Shown: positions 22,785 to 32,505, numbered from the stretch's first letter. The stretch is DNA of 64,000 bases from Alphaproteobacteria bacterium (GCA_020632955.1 JACKEO010000001.1:1-64000); one strand, 5' to 3'. Notes: a model not told the origin generated them from the letters alone. Made by a program: numbers and translations.

Positions 22785-25193
22785 ATGCCCCGCAAGTCCC
22801 CGGGCAAGCCCCCTGCCCCGGCGCGCAAGCGCTCCTCCACGCCGAAGGCCAAGGCCGCGCCCGCGAAGGCCCGGTCGAAGGCCAAGCCCGCCCGTGCGCC
22901 CCTCGCGTGGCGCACCGAGCTCGCCGTGGTGGTGGGCGGTGTGGTGCTGGGCGTGGCCCTGCTCGGGGCGGTGCTCTTCCTCGAGGCGCGGCGGGAGGTG
23001 GCGGCGTGGATCGCCCACCCCCCCGAGAGCGTGCCCACGGTGGTGTGGTCGGCGCCCGTGCGGGTGGAGCGGGGCCAGCCCTACCCCCAGCACGAGCTCG
23101 TCGCCGACCTGATCGCCGCCGGGTACGAGCAGGCGGCCAAGGCCGACGCGCCCGGCCGCTTCGCGGTGGCCGAGGACGGCAACGTCCACATCTGGACCGA
23201 GGGCCTCGACCTGCCCGGCATCACGGTGGCGGGCGTGCGCCAGCGCGTCCGCATCCTCGGGAACGGCGTGGCCGCCACGGAGCCCTCCTCGGGGGTCACC
23301 CTGCGCCCGGTGCCCCTGGCCACGCTCGGCGATCTGGACCGCAGGCGCACCCCCGTCACGCTGGACGACGTGGTGCCCGAGCTGCCCACCGCCGTGCTCG
23401 CCATCGAGGATGCCCGCTTCCACGACCACGTGGGCGTCGACCCCGTGGGCATCGTGCGCGCCCTGGTGCACAACCTGCGCGGCCGCGACCTGCACGGCGG
23501 GTCCACGCTCACCCAGCAGCTGGCCAAGAACCTCTTCCTGGGCCGCGAGCGCACCGTGCGCCGCAAGGTGCGCGAGGTCTTCTACGCCGCGGCCCTGGAG
23601 TCGCTGCTCGACAAGGACGCCCTGCTGGAGCTGTACCTGTCGGAGGTCTACCTGGGGCACGTGGGGGGCGTGGCGCTGCACGGCGTGGAGCAGGCCTCCC
23701 GCGCCTGGTTCGGCAAGGCGGCCGGCAGCCTCACCGTGGGCGAGGCCGCCACCATCGCCGGGGTGATCGCCTCGCCGAACGTCTGGTCCCCGCTGCGCGA
23801 CGCGGAGCAGGCCGCGCGCCGACGCAACCAGGTGATCGACCGCATGGTGGCCGTGCACGCCCTCACCGAGGCGCAGGCCGAGCTCGCGCGCGCCGAGGGG
23901 CTCACCACCATCGCCACGCCTCCCAGCGCCTCGTGGCGGGCCCCCTGGGCCGTGGACGCCGCCCTGGAGGAGACAGGGCGCCTGCTGGGCGCCACGTTCA
24001 CCGTGGGCGCGGGCGACGCGGTGCACACCACGGTGCAGCCGCACCTGCAGCGTGCAGCGCAGCGGGCGGTCACCGACGGCCTCGCCTCGCTGGGCGACGA
24101 GGACGCCGAGGGCGCGATGGTGGTGCTGGAGGCCGCCACGGGCAGGGTGCTGGCCCTGGTGGGCGGCAAGGACTTCGGCACCAGCCCCTTCAACCGCGCG
24201 GTGCGGGCACGCCGCCAGCCGGGCTCCACGGTCAAGCCGCTGATGCTGCTGGCCTCGCTCGACGCCGACCCCGCCCTGTCGCCCGCCAGCCGCGTGGACG
24301 ACGACCCGCTCACGGTGGTGCTCGACGGCCGCAGCTGGTCGCCCCGCAACTACGACGGCACGCACCTGGGCGAGCTGCCGCTCGGTCGCGCCCTGGAGCA
24401 GAGCCGCAACCTGCCCTTCGTGCGCCTGGCGCGCGCCCTGGGGTGGCCCGAGGTGCAGCGCACCCTGCGGGCGGTGGGCCTGTCGGAGGCCACCTCGCTG
24501 CCGTCCGTGGCGCTGGGGGCCTTCCCCGCCACGCCCCTCGAGGTCGCCGGCGCCTACACCGTGCTGCCCGCCGGCGGCGAGCGCCGCGCGCCCACCCTCG
24601 TCCACCGCGTGCTCGGCGTGGACGGCGCGGTCCGGCTCACGGGCGATCCCCTCGCCCGTCGCGTGGCCACGCCACGCTCGGCGGCCGTGGTCACCCGCAT
24701 GCTCCAGGGCGTGCTCGACCGCGGCACGGCGCAGCGCGCGCGCAGCCTCGGCATCGGCGGCGACTGGGCGGGCAAGACGGGCACCACCGACGACGGCCGC
24801 GACGCCTGGTTCGTGGGCTTCGACCCCCAGGTGGTGATCGCGGCCTGGGTGGGCCAGGACCGCGGCAGCCTGGGCCTCGCCGGGTCGCAGGCCGCCCTGC
24901 CCGTGTGGGCGCGCTTCGCCGGCACCCTCGACGAGCGCGGCCTGCGCTTCGCCCGGCCCGACACCGTGGAGGAGGTGCTCGTCTGCGACGAGACCTTCGA
25001 GCCGCCCTGCCCCTCGTGCACGGCGAAGCACGTCGGCTGGTTCCCGGCCACCGCGGTGCCCGAGCGACGCTGCGGGCTGCACGCCCTGATCGAGCCCCCG
25101 CCCGAGGCCGGGCGCGACCCGGCGGACGAGGAAGCCGACGAGGTCAGCGACCCAGCAGCTCCTCGACGACCTCGACGACGTGAGCGGCGGTGA
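22785..25193 (+). CDS. mrcB: Bifunctional class A penicillin-binding protein (PBP1b-like)
   Basis: 802 residues, an inner-membrane peptidoglycan synthase. It has a basic cytoplasmic tail (Lys/Pro/Ala-rich, residues 1-40), one TM segment (about 45-67) and a UB2H-like region (PYPQHELVADLIAAGYEQA). The glycosyltransferase-51 domain follows, with catalytic Glu208 in AIEDARFHDHVGVD and GGSTLTQQLAKNL. The transpeptidase has nucleophile Ser481 (QPGSTVKPL, SxxK), QSRN as SxN, and Lys664 in KTGT. The UB2H region points to PBP1b rather than PBP1a; the tail after KTGT has four Cys (CDETFEPPCPSC). The ATG at 22785 has only a weak Shine-Dalgarno sequence. The 3' end overlaps the convergent transketolase gene by 50 bases. 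Confidence 0.93.
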   Translation: MPRKSPGKPPAPARKRSSTPKAKAAPAKARSKAKPARAPLAWRTELAVVVGGVVLGVALLGAVLFLEARREVAAWIAHPPESVPTVVWSAPVRVERGQPYPQHELVADLIAAGYEQAAKADAPGRFAVAEDGNVHIWTEGLDLPGITVAGVRQRVRILGNGVAATEPSSGVTLRPVPLATLGDLDRRRTPVTLDDVVPELPTAVLAIEDARFHDHVGVDPVGIVRALVHNLRGRDLHGGSTLTQQLAKNLFLGRERTVRRKVREVFYAAALESLLDKDALLELYLSEVYLGHVGGVALHGVEQASRAWFGKAAGSLTVGEAATIAGVIASPNVWSPLRDAEQAARRRNQVIDRMVAVHALTEAQAELARAEGLTTIATPPSASWRAPWAVDAALEETGRLLGATFTVGAGDAVHTTVQPHLQRAAQRAVTDGLASLGDEDAEGAMVVLEAATGRVLALVGGKDFGTSPFNRAVRARRQPGSTVKPLMLLASLDADPALSPASRVDDDPLTVVLDGRSWSPRNYDGTHLGELPLGRALEQSRNLPFVRLARALGWPEVQRTLRAVGLSEATSLPSVALGAFPATPLEVAGAYTVLPAGGERRAPTLVHRVLGVDGAVRLTGDPLARRVATPRSAAVVTRMLQGVLDRGTAQRARSLGIGGDWAGKTGTTDDGRDAWFVGFDPQVVIAAWVGQDRGSLGLAGSQAALPVWARFAGTLDERGLRFARPDTVEEVLVCDETFEPPCPSCTAKHVGWFPATAVPERRCGLHALIEPPPEAGRDPADEEADEVSDPAAPRRPRRRERR

Positions 25194-27102
25194 AGCCGAA
25201 CTTCTCGGCGAGCACCTCGGCGGGCGCGGACGCGCCGAAGTGGTCGATACCCACGGTGGCGCCGTCCTCGCCCACCCAGCGGTGCCAGCCCAGCGTGCTG
25301 CCCGCCTCGATGGAGACGCGGGGCACGCCCGCGGGGAGCACCTCGGCCCGGTAGGTGGCCGTCTGCGCCGCGAACAGCTCCAGGCACGGCGCCGAGACCA
25401 CGCGGGCCTCCACGTCGAGCGCCTTCAGGGCGTCGCGCGCCTCGAGGGCCAGCGGCACCTCGGAGCCCGTGGCGATGAGCACCACGTCGGGGATGCGGGC
25501 CGCATCGGCCAGCACGTAGGCACCGCGGGCGGCACCCTCCACGGCCCCCACCACGGAGCGGTCGAGGGTGGGCAGGTCCTGGCGCGTGAGCACCAGCGCG
25601 GTGGGCCCGTCGGTGCGGCGCAGCGCGGCCTTCCAGCCCTCGATCGTCTCGGCCGCGTCGGCGGGGCGGAAGACGTGCATGTCGGGGATGGACCGCAGCG
25701 CGAGCAGGGTCTCGATGGGCTGGTGGGTGGGCCCGTCCTCGCCGAGGTGGAAGGAGTCGTGGCTGTAGACGTAGACCACGCGCTGCTTCATCAGGCACGA
25801 CAGGCGCACCGCGGGCCGCATGTAGTCGTGGAAGATGAGGAAGGTGGCCACGTAGGGCAGCACGCCGCCGTGCAGGGCCATGCCGTTCGCGGCGGCGGCC
25901 ATCGCGTGCTCGCGCACGCCGAAGTGCACGGTGCGCGCGCCGGCGAAGTCGGTGGGCGACAGCGACGGCAGGCCGATGCCCACGCCGTTGCTGCCGGCCA
26001 GGTCGGCGGACCCGCCCAGCACCTGGGGTGCCGCGGCCACGATGGCCTTGAGGCAGGCGGCCGACGCCTTGCGGCTGGCGATGCCCTTGCCGGCGGGGAA
26101 GTCGGGCCAGGCCACCGCGTCCACGAGCGCCTCGCCGTCGCCGGCGAGCATGGCCTCGAAGCGCGCACGGTCGGGGTGGGCCGACAGGCGGGCCTGCCAG
26201 GCTCCGCGGGCCGAGGCGCCGGCGTGCTCACGCAGGTACTGCGCCGCCACCGGGTCCACGACGAAGGTGCGGGCCGGGTCGAGGCCCAGGCGCGCCTTGG
26301 TGGCGGCCACGTCCTCGGCGCCCAGCGGCGCGCCGTGCGTGGCGGAGGTGCCCTCCTTCGCGCTGCCCTGACCGATCACGGTGCGGCAGGCGATGAGCGA
26401 GGGGCGGTCGGTCTCGGCGCGGGCGGCCTCCACCGCGGCCGCGATGGCCTCGGGGTCGTGGCCGTCCACCGCCTGCACGTGCCAGCCGAAGGCGGCGAAG
26501 CGCGCGAGCCGGTCCTCGGTGAAGGCCAGGCCGGTGGACCCGTCGATGCTGATCTCGTTGTCGTCGTAGAGGTACACGAGCCGGCCGAGCCCCAGGTGGC
26601 CCGCCAGCGACCCGGCCTCGCTGGAGATGCCCTCCATGAGGTCGCCGTCCGACACGATGGCGTAGATCCAGTGGTCGCAGAGGTCGGCGCCCCAGGTCTC
26701 ACGCATCCACCGCTCGGCGATGGCCATGCCCACGCCCGTGGCGAAGCCCTGGCCCAGCGGCCCCGTGGTGGTCTCGACGCCGGGCGTGTGGCCGTGCTCG
26801 GGGTGGCCCGGCGTGCGGCTGCCCCACTGCCGGAAGGCCTTGAGGTCGTCGAGCGACAGGTCGTAGCCCGACAGGTGGAGCAGGCTGTAGATGAGCATCG
26901 AGCCGTGGCCGGCCGACAGGATGAAGCGATCGCGGTCGAACCAGGTGGGGTCGGCGGGATCGTGCTTGAGGAAGCGCCGGAAGAGCACCACGCCCATGTC
27001 GGCAGCGCCCATCGGCATGCCGGGATGGCCGGACTTCGCCGCTTCCACGGCGTCCATCGCCAGGCCCTTGATCGTGGTCACGGTGCGTTGGTGGGCGTCC
27101 AC
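25144..27102 (-). CDS. tkt: Transketolase
   Basis: 652 residues, the normal length. It transfers two-carbon ketol units between sugar phosphates in the pentose phosphate and Calvin-type pathways, using thiamine diphosphate and a metal. GTG at 27102 is the start because AGGAGG stands seven bases upstream. Family motifs are complete: SGHPGMPMGAADMG near the N-terminus, the ThDP-binding GDGDLMEGISSEAGSLAGHL with NEISIDG, the middle GQGSAKEGTSATHGAPLG, and the C-terminal Pyr domain (HFGVREHAMAAAANGMALHG, DSFHLGEDGPTHQPIE, LTRQDLPTL). It is transcribed alone, away from the kinase-FGE gene, and its last codons overlap the end of the PBP gene. Confidence 0.96.
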   Translation of the reverse strand: MDAHQRTVTTIKGLAMDAVEAAKSGHPGMPMGAADMGVVLFRRFLKHDPADPTWFDRDRFILSAGHGSMLIYSLLHLSGYDLSLDDLKAFRQWGSRTPGHPEHGHTPGVETTTGPLGQGFATGVGMAIAERWMRETWGADLCDHWIYAIVSDGDLMEGISSEAGSLAGHLGLGRLVYLYDDNEISIDGSTGLAFTEDRLARFAAFGWHVQAVDGHDPEAIAAAVEAARAETDRPSLIACRTVIGQGSAKEGTSATHGAPLGAEDVAATKARLGLDPARTFVVDPVAAQYLREHAGASARGAWQARLSAHPDRARFEAMLAGDGEALVDAVAWPDFPAGKGIASRKASAACLKAIVAAAPQVLGGSADLAGSNGVGIGLPSLSPTDFAGARTVHFGVREHAMAAAANGMALHGGVLPYVATFLIFHDYMRPAVRLSCLMKQRVVYVYSHDSFHLGEDGPTHQPIETLLALRSIPDMHVFRPADAAETIEGWKAALRRTDGPTALVLTRQDLPTLDRSVVGAVEGAARGAYVLADAARIPDVVLIATGSEVPLALEARDALKALDVEARVVSAPCLELFAAQTATYRAEVLPAGVPRVSIEAGSTLGWHRWVGEDGATVGIDHFGASAPAEVLAEKFGFTAAHVVEVVEELLGR

Positions 27103-27293
27103 GGCAGTCCTCCTGGGATGGTCGGCGTCCCGGCGGGCGGGGCCGCCGACTAGCACCGCGAGGGGGCCGCGTCACGACGCCGGGGCGGTCCTGTCACGGC
27201 AGGGCTTTCCCTGGAGGGCACCATCGAGGTAAAAGGGGTCGCGGCCGGCGCCCCACGGCGCCTCAGGGCCGGGATCCGCGAGGGAGAGGCGAC

Positions 27294-29033
27294 GTGGCGA
27301 AGCTGCAGCTCGAGTACGCCCCTGGGGAAGTGCTCGCGGAGAAGTACGAGATCATCGAGCTTCTCGACGAGGGCCCGCTCGGCGTGACCTACCGCTGCCG
27401 CCACCTGCGGCACGACAACCGCGTCCGCCTGATCATGCTCGATCCGCGCATCGCCGGGCGCGAGCACAAGGACGCGATCATCGCGGCCTTCAAGCTCGCG
27501 CGCAGCGTGGAGCACAAGAACCTCCTCCGCCTGGGCGAGCTCGGCCAGCACGCCGGCGTCGCCTTCGTCACGATGGAGGACTTCGAGGGCCAGACCCTCC
27601 GCGAGCTCATGGACGAGGTGAAGTCGCAGAACGGCGAGTTCACCCTGCGCGAGGCCGCCCAGATCGCGATGGGCGTCTGCGAGGCCGCCAGCGCGTCGAA
27701 CAGCGCCGGCTCCGTCGTCCGCGCCATCCGCCCCGAGCACGTGCTCGTGGCGATGCGCCGCACCGGCCCCGGCGGCAAGAACGTGGTCATCGAGGTCAAG
27801 CTCATCGGCGTGGGCCTGTGGGATCTGGTCCCCGACGACGCCATGGGCGAGGACGAGTTCGCGCGCGCCGAGGGGCACTACCTCGCCCCCGAGCTCAAGG
27901 GCGTGGAGCCCGCCATCACCCCGGCGGCCGACGTCTACTCCATCGGCATGCTCTTCTACGAGCTGCTCACCGGCGCCCCCCCGCTGGGCACCTACCTGCC
28001 GCCCCGCCAGAAGCGCGAGGGCCTGCCCAAGCACGTCGACGACGTGGTCGAGGTGGCCCTGTCGCCCGCGGCCTCCGATCGTCACCCCACGCCCGCCGAT
28101 CTCGCGGCCGACATCCAGCGCTGCTTCGAGGGCTACCACGACGACAGCGACGCCGACACGAGCATGTTCATCAAGATCGTGGTCGGCCTGGGCACCGTGG
28201 TGGTCGCCGCGGTGGCCGCCGTCGTCTACCAGCAGTCGGCCATCGACCCCTACCAGGAGGCGATCAAGGCCGACATCGCGATGCGCAACCAGATCCTCGA
28301 GAGCCACGCCCGCGTGAGCCCCGAGGAGGCGCGCGAGCTGCTGAAGGACCACCCGCCGAACATGCGGTACGTCCCCGCCGGCCAGTACCTCACCGGCCGC
28401 CTCACGCAGGAGCTGCAGGAGGTGGGCGGGCCCCCCGCGGCCGCCGCCGAGCTGCCGGCCTTCCTCATCGACATGTTCGAGTACCCGAACCTGGCCGGCG
28501 CGCCGCCCGAGTACGCCATCACCTGGCGCAAGGCGAACGAGCTCTGCACCGATCAGGGCAAGCGCCTCTGCACCGCCGAGGAGCTCGAGAAGGCCTGTCG
28601 TGGCCCCGAGAACTTCGTCTACAGCTACGGCGACACCTTCGACCCCGAGTTCTGCGGCAACGGCGTCGACGACGTGCACCCCTCGGGCCACTTCCCGCAG
28701 TGCAAGTCCAACTGGGGCGTCTACGACGTGTCGGGCAACTTCCGCGAGTGGACCTCGAGCCAGCGCAACGAGGGCCGCTACGTCGTGAAGGGCGGCCTGC
28801 CGCAGAGCGCCGAGCGCGGCACCCGCTGCGCCTACACCACCGACCTGCTCGCCACCTACGCCGACGACACCATCTCCTTCCGCTGCTGCCGCGACCTCGA
28901 CGCGGGCGCGTGGTCCGAGCCCAAGCCGCGTGACCCGAACGAGAAGAAGAACGACGCGCAGCGCACCATCGAGGAGAAGAAGGCGGCCGGCACCGAGGGC
29001 GAGGCCCCCGCCGAGACCCCGCCGGCCGAGTAG
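27294..29033 (+). CDS. Pseudokinase-like membrane protein with FGE-sulfatase-like domain
   Basis: 579 residues. GTG at 27294 with GGAGAGG upstream. Residues 15-278 have the Ser/Thr kinase fold, but the catalytic residues are gone. The ATP-anchoring Lys of VAxK is Ile47, the HRD loop reads RAIRPEHV (Asp to Ala144, Asn to His149), and DFG reads GVG (172-174). The APE remnant (LAPEL) and the structural core (DVYSIGMLFYELLTG) remain. One TM segment (about 292-312) leads to a periplasmic FGE/SUMF1-type domain (about 355-535: RYVPAGQYLTG, NWGVYDVSGNFREWTSS, SFRCC). Only one Cys (RCAY, residue 512) of the catalytic FGE pair is kept, so this half is probably binding rather than oxidising. Kinase-FGE fusions occur in Myxococcota; a doubly degenerate one suggests a signal relay or scaffold. 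Confidence 0.85.
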   Translation: MAKLQLEYAPGEVLAEKYEIIELLDEGPLGVTYRCRHLRHDNRVRLIMLDPRIAGREHKDAIIAAFKLARSVEHKNLLRLGELGQHAGVAFVTMEDFEGQTLRELMDEVKSQNGEFTLREAAQIAMGVCEAASASNSAGSVVRAIRPEHVLVAMRRTGPGGKNVVIEVKLIGVGLWDLVPDDAMGEDEFARAEGHYLAPELKGVEPAITPAADVYSIGMLFYELLTGAPPLGTYLPPRQKREGLPKHVDDVVEVALSPAASDRHPTPADLAADIQRCFEGYHDDSDADTSMFIKIVVGLGTVVVAAVAAVVYQQSAIDPYQEAIKADIAMRNQILESHARVSPEEARELLKDHPPNMRYVPAGQYLTGRLTQELQEVGGPPAAAAELPAFLIDMFEYPNLAGAPPEYAITWRKANELCTDQGKRLCTAEELEKACRGPENFVYSYGDTFDPEFCGNGVDDVHPSGHFPQCKSNWGVYDVSGNFREWTSSQRNEGRYVVKGGLPQSAERGTRCAYTTDLLATYADDTISFRCCRDLDAGAWSEPKPRDPNEKKNDAQRTIEEKKAAGTEGEAPAETPPAE

Positions 29034-29110
29034 GCCGCGCGGGCTGGGCCTGATCGGCAGGTCCGATCCGCCCAAGCGCCGCCGGGCGTGCGCCGGGCGT
29101 GCGCCGGACC

Positions 29111-29575
29111 CTATTCCTCGGGCGTGCGCCCGAGACCGAAGACCGGCTCGCCGCCGTTCGTGGCGTGGCCGGCGGCGTCGACGATGACGAGGCCGAACTC
29201 CACGTCGGTGCCCGGCGGCACGTCGCTGCCGCCCACCGGCAGCAGGATGCCGAGCGTGGCGGACTCCACGCCGCACACCGAGTCCGACAGGTCGAAGCGC
29301 TGCACGAGCTCCGGTTCCTCCGACAGCTCGCCGTCCTCGCGGTCGTCGTACCAGACCTTCACGGTGTGGATGTGCAGATCGCCATCGGCGTCGGTGACGA
29401 GACCCGACACCTGCACCGTGGGGCGATCCACCCCGCCGAAGGAGCGCATGCCGGCGTCGGTGATCTGGATGGACTCCATCACCGGCGCGGCGTCCCCGCA
29501 GGAGGTGCCCTCGTCGATGCTCGACGTCGTCGGCCCACAGGCCGCCAGACCCACCACGCAGCACCAGCCTCGCAT
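29111..29575 (-). CDS. Small lipoprotein
   Basis: 154 residues. The ATG at 29575 lies seven bases after GGAGG; a GTG three bases earlier is also possible. The signal peptide MRGWCCVVGLAAC has Gly at +2. The mature protein is a single strand-rich domain of about 130 residues (VQVSGLVTDADGDLHIHTVK, VEFGLVIVDAAGHATNGGEP) with an Ig-like rhythm and two further Cys that could pair. The VTDADGD segment recalls the xxGtDaDgD opening of the beta domains in the giant lipoprotein at 12445-15681. It converges with the pseudokinase-FGE gene, 77 bases apart, and that spacer has an 11-base tandem repeat (GCCGGGCGTGC twice). Function unknown. Confidence 0.75.
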   Translation of the reverse strand: MRGWCCVVGLAACGPTTSSIDEGTSCGDAAPVMESIQITDAGMRSFGGVDRPTVQVSGLVTDADGDLHIHTVKVWYDDREDGELSEEPELVQRFDLSDSVCGVESATLGILLPVGGSDVPPGTDVEFGLVIVDAAGHATNGGEPVFGLGRTPEE

Positions 29576-29631
29576 CACCGACCTCCTTCGCCCTGCAGCG
29601 AGGGCGGCCCAAGCCCTCTAGCGCGTCGCCG

Positions 29632-31791
29632 TCAGCTCGCCTGGCGCTCGACGTGGGAGACCTCGGGGAGCTTGCGCAGGCTGTCCATGACGCCCTGCAG
29701 CTCGGCGAGGTCGCGCACGGCCACCTGGAGCACCACCGACGCGAGCGGGCCGCCGGTGGCCTTCGCCTCGGCGTGCTCGATGTTCACCTTCTGGCGCTCG
29801 CAGACGCTGGCGATGCGCGACAGCGTGCCCGTGCGGTTCTCGCACCACACCACGATGGTGTTGGAGTGGCGGGCGTCGCTCTTGCGATCCCACTCCACCT
29901 CGATGCGGCGGGCGTCGTCGAGGGAGCCCAGCTGACGGCAGGACGCGCGGTGCACGGTGATGCCCCGCCCGCGGGTGATGAAGCCCACCACCGGCTCGCC
30001 CGGCACCGGAGCGCAGCAGCCCGCGTAGTGCACGAGGATGCCGTCCTCTCCCGCGATGAGCACGGGGCTGCGCGCCTTGCGGGTGAAGCGGTTGAGCAGC
30101 GTGCCGAGCCGGTTCCGGCGCGCCTCCTCCTGCTGGCTGAACCAGGCGTCCTCGGGGAGGAGCTCCTTGGCCACCTCGCTGGCAGGCCGGGTGCCGCGCG
30201 CGATCTCGGCGAAGATCGGACCGGCCTCCTTGAGGCCGCGCTTCTTCAGGTAGGGCCCGGTGAGGCCGTCGCGCTCCACCTTCTCGAGCGACCACCCCAC
30301 GCGCTCCAGCTCGTTCTCGAGCATGTCGCGGCCCATGCGCTGGGCGGTGCTCTCCTCCTGCCGTCGCAGCCAGCGCCGGATCTTCGCGATGGCGCTGCTG
30401 GTCTTGGCGATCTCGAGCCAGTCGCGCCGCGGGTGCTGGTTGACGTTGGTGAGGATCTCGATCGTCTGCCCGGACTCGAGCGTGTGCTCGAGCGGCACCA
30501 TGCGCCCGTCGATGCGCGCGCCCACGCAGTGATCGCCCACGTCGGAGTGCACGGCGTAGGCGAAGTCGAGCGGCGTGGCGCCCAGGGGGAAGCGCTTCAC
30601 CTCCCCCGCCGGCGTGAAGACGAAGACCTCGTCGGCGTAGAAGGCCCGCTTCACCGTGTCCATGAACTCGGTGGCGTCGGACGCCTCCTGGGCCGTCTCG
30701 AAGGCCTCCCGGATGCGGCTGATCTCCACCACGTCCTTCGGATCCAGGGCGAGGTGGCCCTCCTTGTACCGCCAGTGCGAGGCGATGCCCTGCTCGGCCA
30801 CGCCGTGCATCTCGAACGTGCGGATCTGGATCTCGATGCGCCGCTCGTTGGGGCCGATCACCGTGGTGTGGAGCGACTTGTACCCATTGGCCTTGGGCCG
30901 GGCGACGTAGTCCTTGATGCGCCCCGGCACCGGCGGGAAGTCGGCGTGCACCAGCCCCAGCACGGCGTAGCAGTCGCCCAGGGTGGGCAGCAGCACGCGG
31001 AAGGCCAGGATGTCGGGCACGTCGGCCACGTCCACCTTGTTCTTCCGCATCTTGCGCCAGATGCTCGAGGGCGCCTTGGCGCGACCCGAGATCTTCCCCT
31101 CGATGCCGTTGCGGGCGAGCAGATCCTGGAGCCGGGCGTTCACGTCCGCGATGTAGGTCTCGCGGTTGGCGGCCGTCTCCTCCAGGAAGTCGACGACGCG
31201 GGCGTGGGTGTCGGGATCGATGGCCTGGAAGGACAGATCCTCGAGCTCGGTCTTGATGCCGTGCAGGCCGAGCCGGTTCGCGATGGGGGCGTAGACCTCG
31301 AGGGTCTCCTCGGCGATGCGTTGTCGCTTCTCGGGGCGGTGGCCCTCGAGCGTGCGCATGTTGTGCAGCCGATCCGCGAGCTTCACCAGGATCACGCGCA
31401 GATCCCGGCTCATCGCGATCATCATCTTGCGGAAGTTCTCGGCCTGGAGCTCCTCCTTCGACCGGAACTTCAGCTTCCCGATCTTGGTGACCCCGTCGAC
31501 CAGCTCGGTGATGACCGGCCCCACCTCGGCCGACATCTCCTCCTTCGACAGCGGGTTGTCCTCCAGGGCGTCGTGCAGGAGCGCGGTGGCGATGGTGTCG
31601 ACGTCCATCCGCAGGCCCACGAGGATGTCGGCCACCTCGAGCGGGTGGTGGACGTAGTCCTCGCCGCTGGCGCGGGTCTGCCCGTCGTGCGCGCGCACGG
31701 CGAGCATGTAGGCCCGCAGCACGGGCCCCGTGTCCGCGTCGGGCGCGTACTCCCGGATGCGGTCGACGATGGTGGCGATGGTGGCGTTCAT
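29632..31791 (-). CDS. rel: Bifunctional (p)ppGpp synthetase/hydrolase
   Basis: 719 residues, the usual length of long RSH proteins. It makes and degrades the alarmone (p)ppGpp in the stringent response. The HD hydrolase domain is intact (YVHHPLEVADIL with His48/His49, then LLHDALED with His73-Asp74). The synthetase domain is also intact (APSSIWRKMRKNKVD, GRIKDYVARPKANGYKSLHT, RIEIQIRT); the RxKD form is typical of bifunctional enzymes. TGS (EVFVFTPAGEVKRFPLGATP), zinc-finger/helical and ACT (IVVWCENRTGTLSRIASVCE) domains follow. The ATG at 31791 lies in a yicC-gmk-rel run on the minus strand, 72 bases after gmk. No rpoZ is found between gmk and rel, where many Proteobacteria carry it. Confidence 0.96.
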   Translation of the reverse strand: MNATIATIVDRIREYAPDADTGPVLRAYMLAVRAHDGQTRASGEDYVHHPLEVADILVGLRMDVDTIATALLHDALEDNPLSKEEMSAEVGPVITELVDGVTKIGKLKFRSKEELQAENFRKMMIAMSRDLRVILVKLADRLHNMRTLEGHRPEKRQRIAEETLEVYAPIANRLGLHGIKTELEDLSFQAIDPDTHARVVDFLEETAANRETYIADVNARLQDLLARNGIEGKISGRAKAPSSIWRKMRKNKVDVADVPDILAFRVLLPTLGDCYAVLGLVHADFPPVPGRIKDYVARPKANGYKSLHTTVIGPNERRIEIQIRTFEMHGVAEQGIASHWRYKEGHLALDPKDVVEISRIREAFETAQEASDATEFMDTVKRAFYADEVFVFTPAGEVKRFPLGATPLDFAYAVHSDVGDHCVGARIDGRMVPLEHTLESGQTIEILTNVNQHPRRDWLEIAKTSSAIAKIRRWLRRQEESTAQRMGRDMLENELERVGWSLEKVERDGLTGPYLKKRGLKEAGPIFAEIARGTRPASEVAKELLPEDAWFSQQEEARRNRLGTLLNRFTRKARSPVLIAGEDGILVHYAGCCAPVPGEPVVGFITRGRGITVHRASCRQLGSLDDARRIEVEWDRKSDARHSNTIVVWCENRTGTLSRIASVCERQKVNIEHAEAKATGGPLASVVLQVAVRDLAELQGVMDSLRKLPEVSHVERQAS

Positions 31792-31863
31792 GGACGTGAC
31801 GGCGCTGGCACCTCCCTGGAATCTACCCGACGCGGAGACGTCGCGACGGCCAGGGTGCGAACG

Positions 31864-32505
31864 TCAGCGATCCGCTGCACCGAGCAGGCGATCCAGCACC
31901 CTGCCCTGGCGCGCCGGCCGCGCGCGCTCGGCGAGCACCACGCCCACGAGCTGGGCCTCGGCGGCGGCCAGGTTCCCGTTGACGATCACGTAGTCGTAGG
32001 CCGGGGCGGCCTCGAGCTGCTCGCGCGCCAGGGCCATGCGGCGCGCCACGGTGGCCTCGGACTCCGTGCCCCGCGACAGCAGCCGCGCGCGCAGGGTCTC
32101 GAGGTCGGGCGGCACGATCATCACGTGGCGCGCCTCGGGCAGCGTGTGGCGCACCTGGGCCGCCCCCTGGGCGTCGATGTCGAGGAGCACCGACCGCCCC
32201 GCGGCCACCGCCTCCTCCACCGGCGCGCGGGGCGTGCCGTAGCCGTGGTCGTACACCCGGGCGTGCTCGAGGAAGGCGCCCGAGGCCGCGTCGGCCGCCC
32301 AGCGGGCCTCGTCGACGAAGTGGTAGTCCACGCCGTCCCGCTCCCCGGGCCGCGGCGCGCGGGTGGTGGACGAGATGCTGAAGCCCAGGTCGGGCACCTC
32401 GCCCCGCAGGTGGGCGATGAGCGTGCTCTTGCCCACGCCCGAGGGCCCCGAGATCACCAGCACCAGGCCCCGGTCGATCGGGGTCAGCTCCAGGGCCACG
32501 CTCAC
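31864..32505 (-). CDS. gmk: Guanylate kinase
   Basis: 213 residues. It phosphorylates GMP to GDP with ATP. P-loop SGPSGVGKSTLIAHL, then SISSTTRAPRPGERDGVDYHF (GMP-binding signature), YGTPRAPVEEAVAAGRSVLLDIDAQGA, and the LID region LLSRGTESEATVARRM. The GTG at 32505 overlaps the TGA of yicC in a GTGA junction, so translation is coupled. Grouping with rel is meaningful, because (p)ppGpp inhibits guanylate kinase in many bacteria. Confidence 0.95.
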   Translation of the reverse strand: MSVALELTPIDRGLVLVISGPSGVGKSTLIAHLRGEVPDLGFSISSTTRAPRPGERDGVDYHFVDEARWAADAASGAFLEHARVYDHGYGTPRAPVEEAVAAGRSVLLDIDAQGAAQVRHTLPEARHVMIVPPDLETLRARLLSRGTESEATVARRMALAREQLEAAPAYDYVIVNGNLAAAEAQLVGVVLAERARPARQGRVLDRLLGAADR

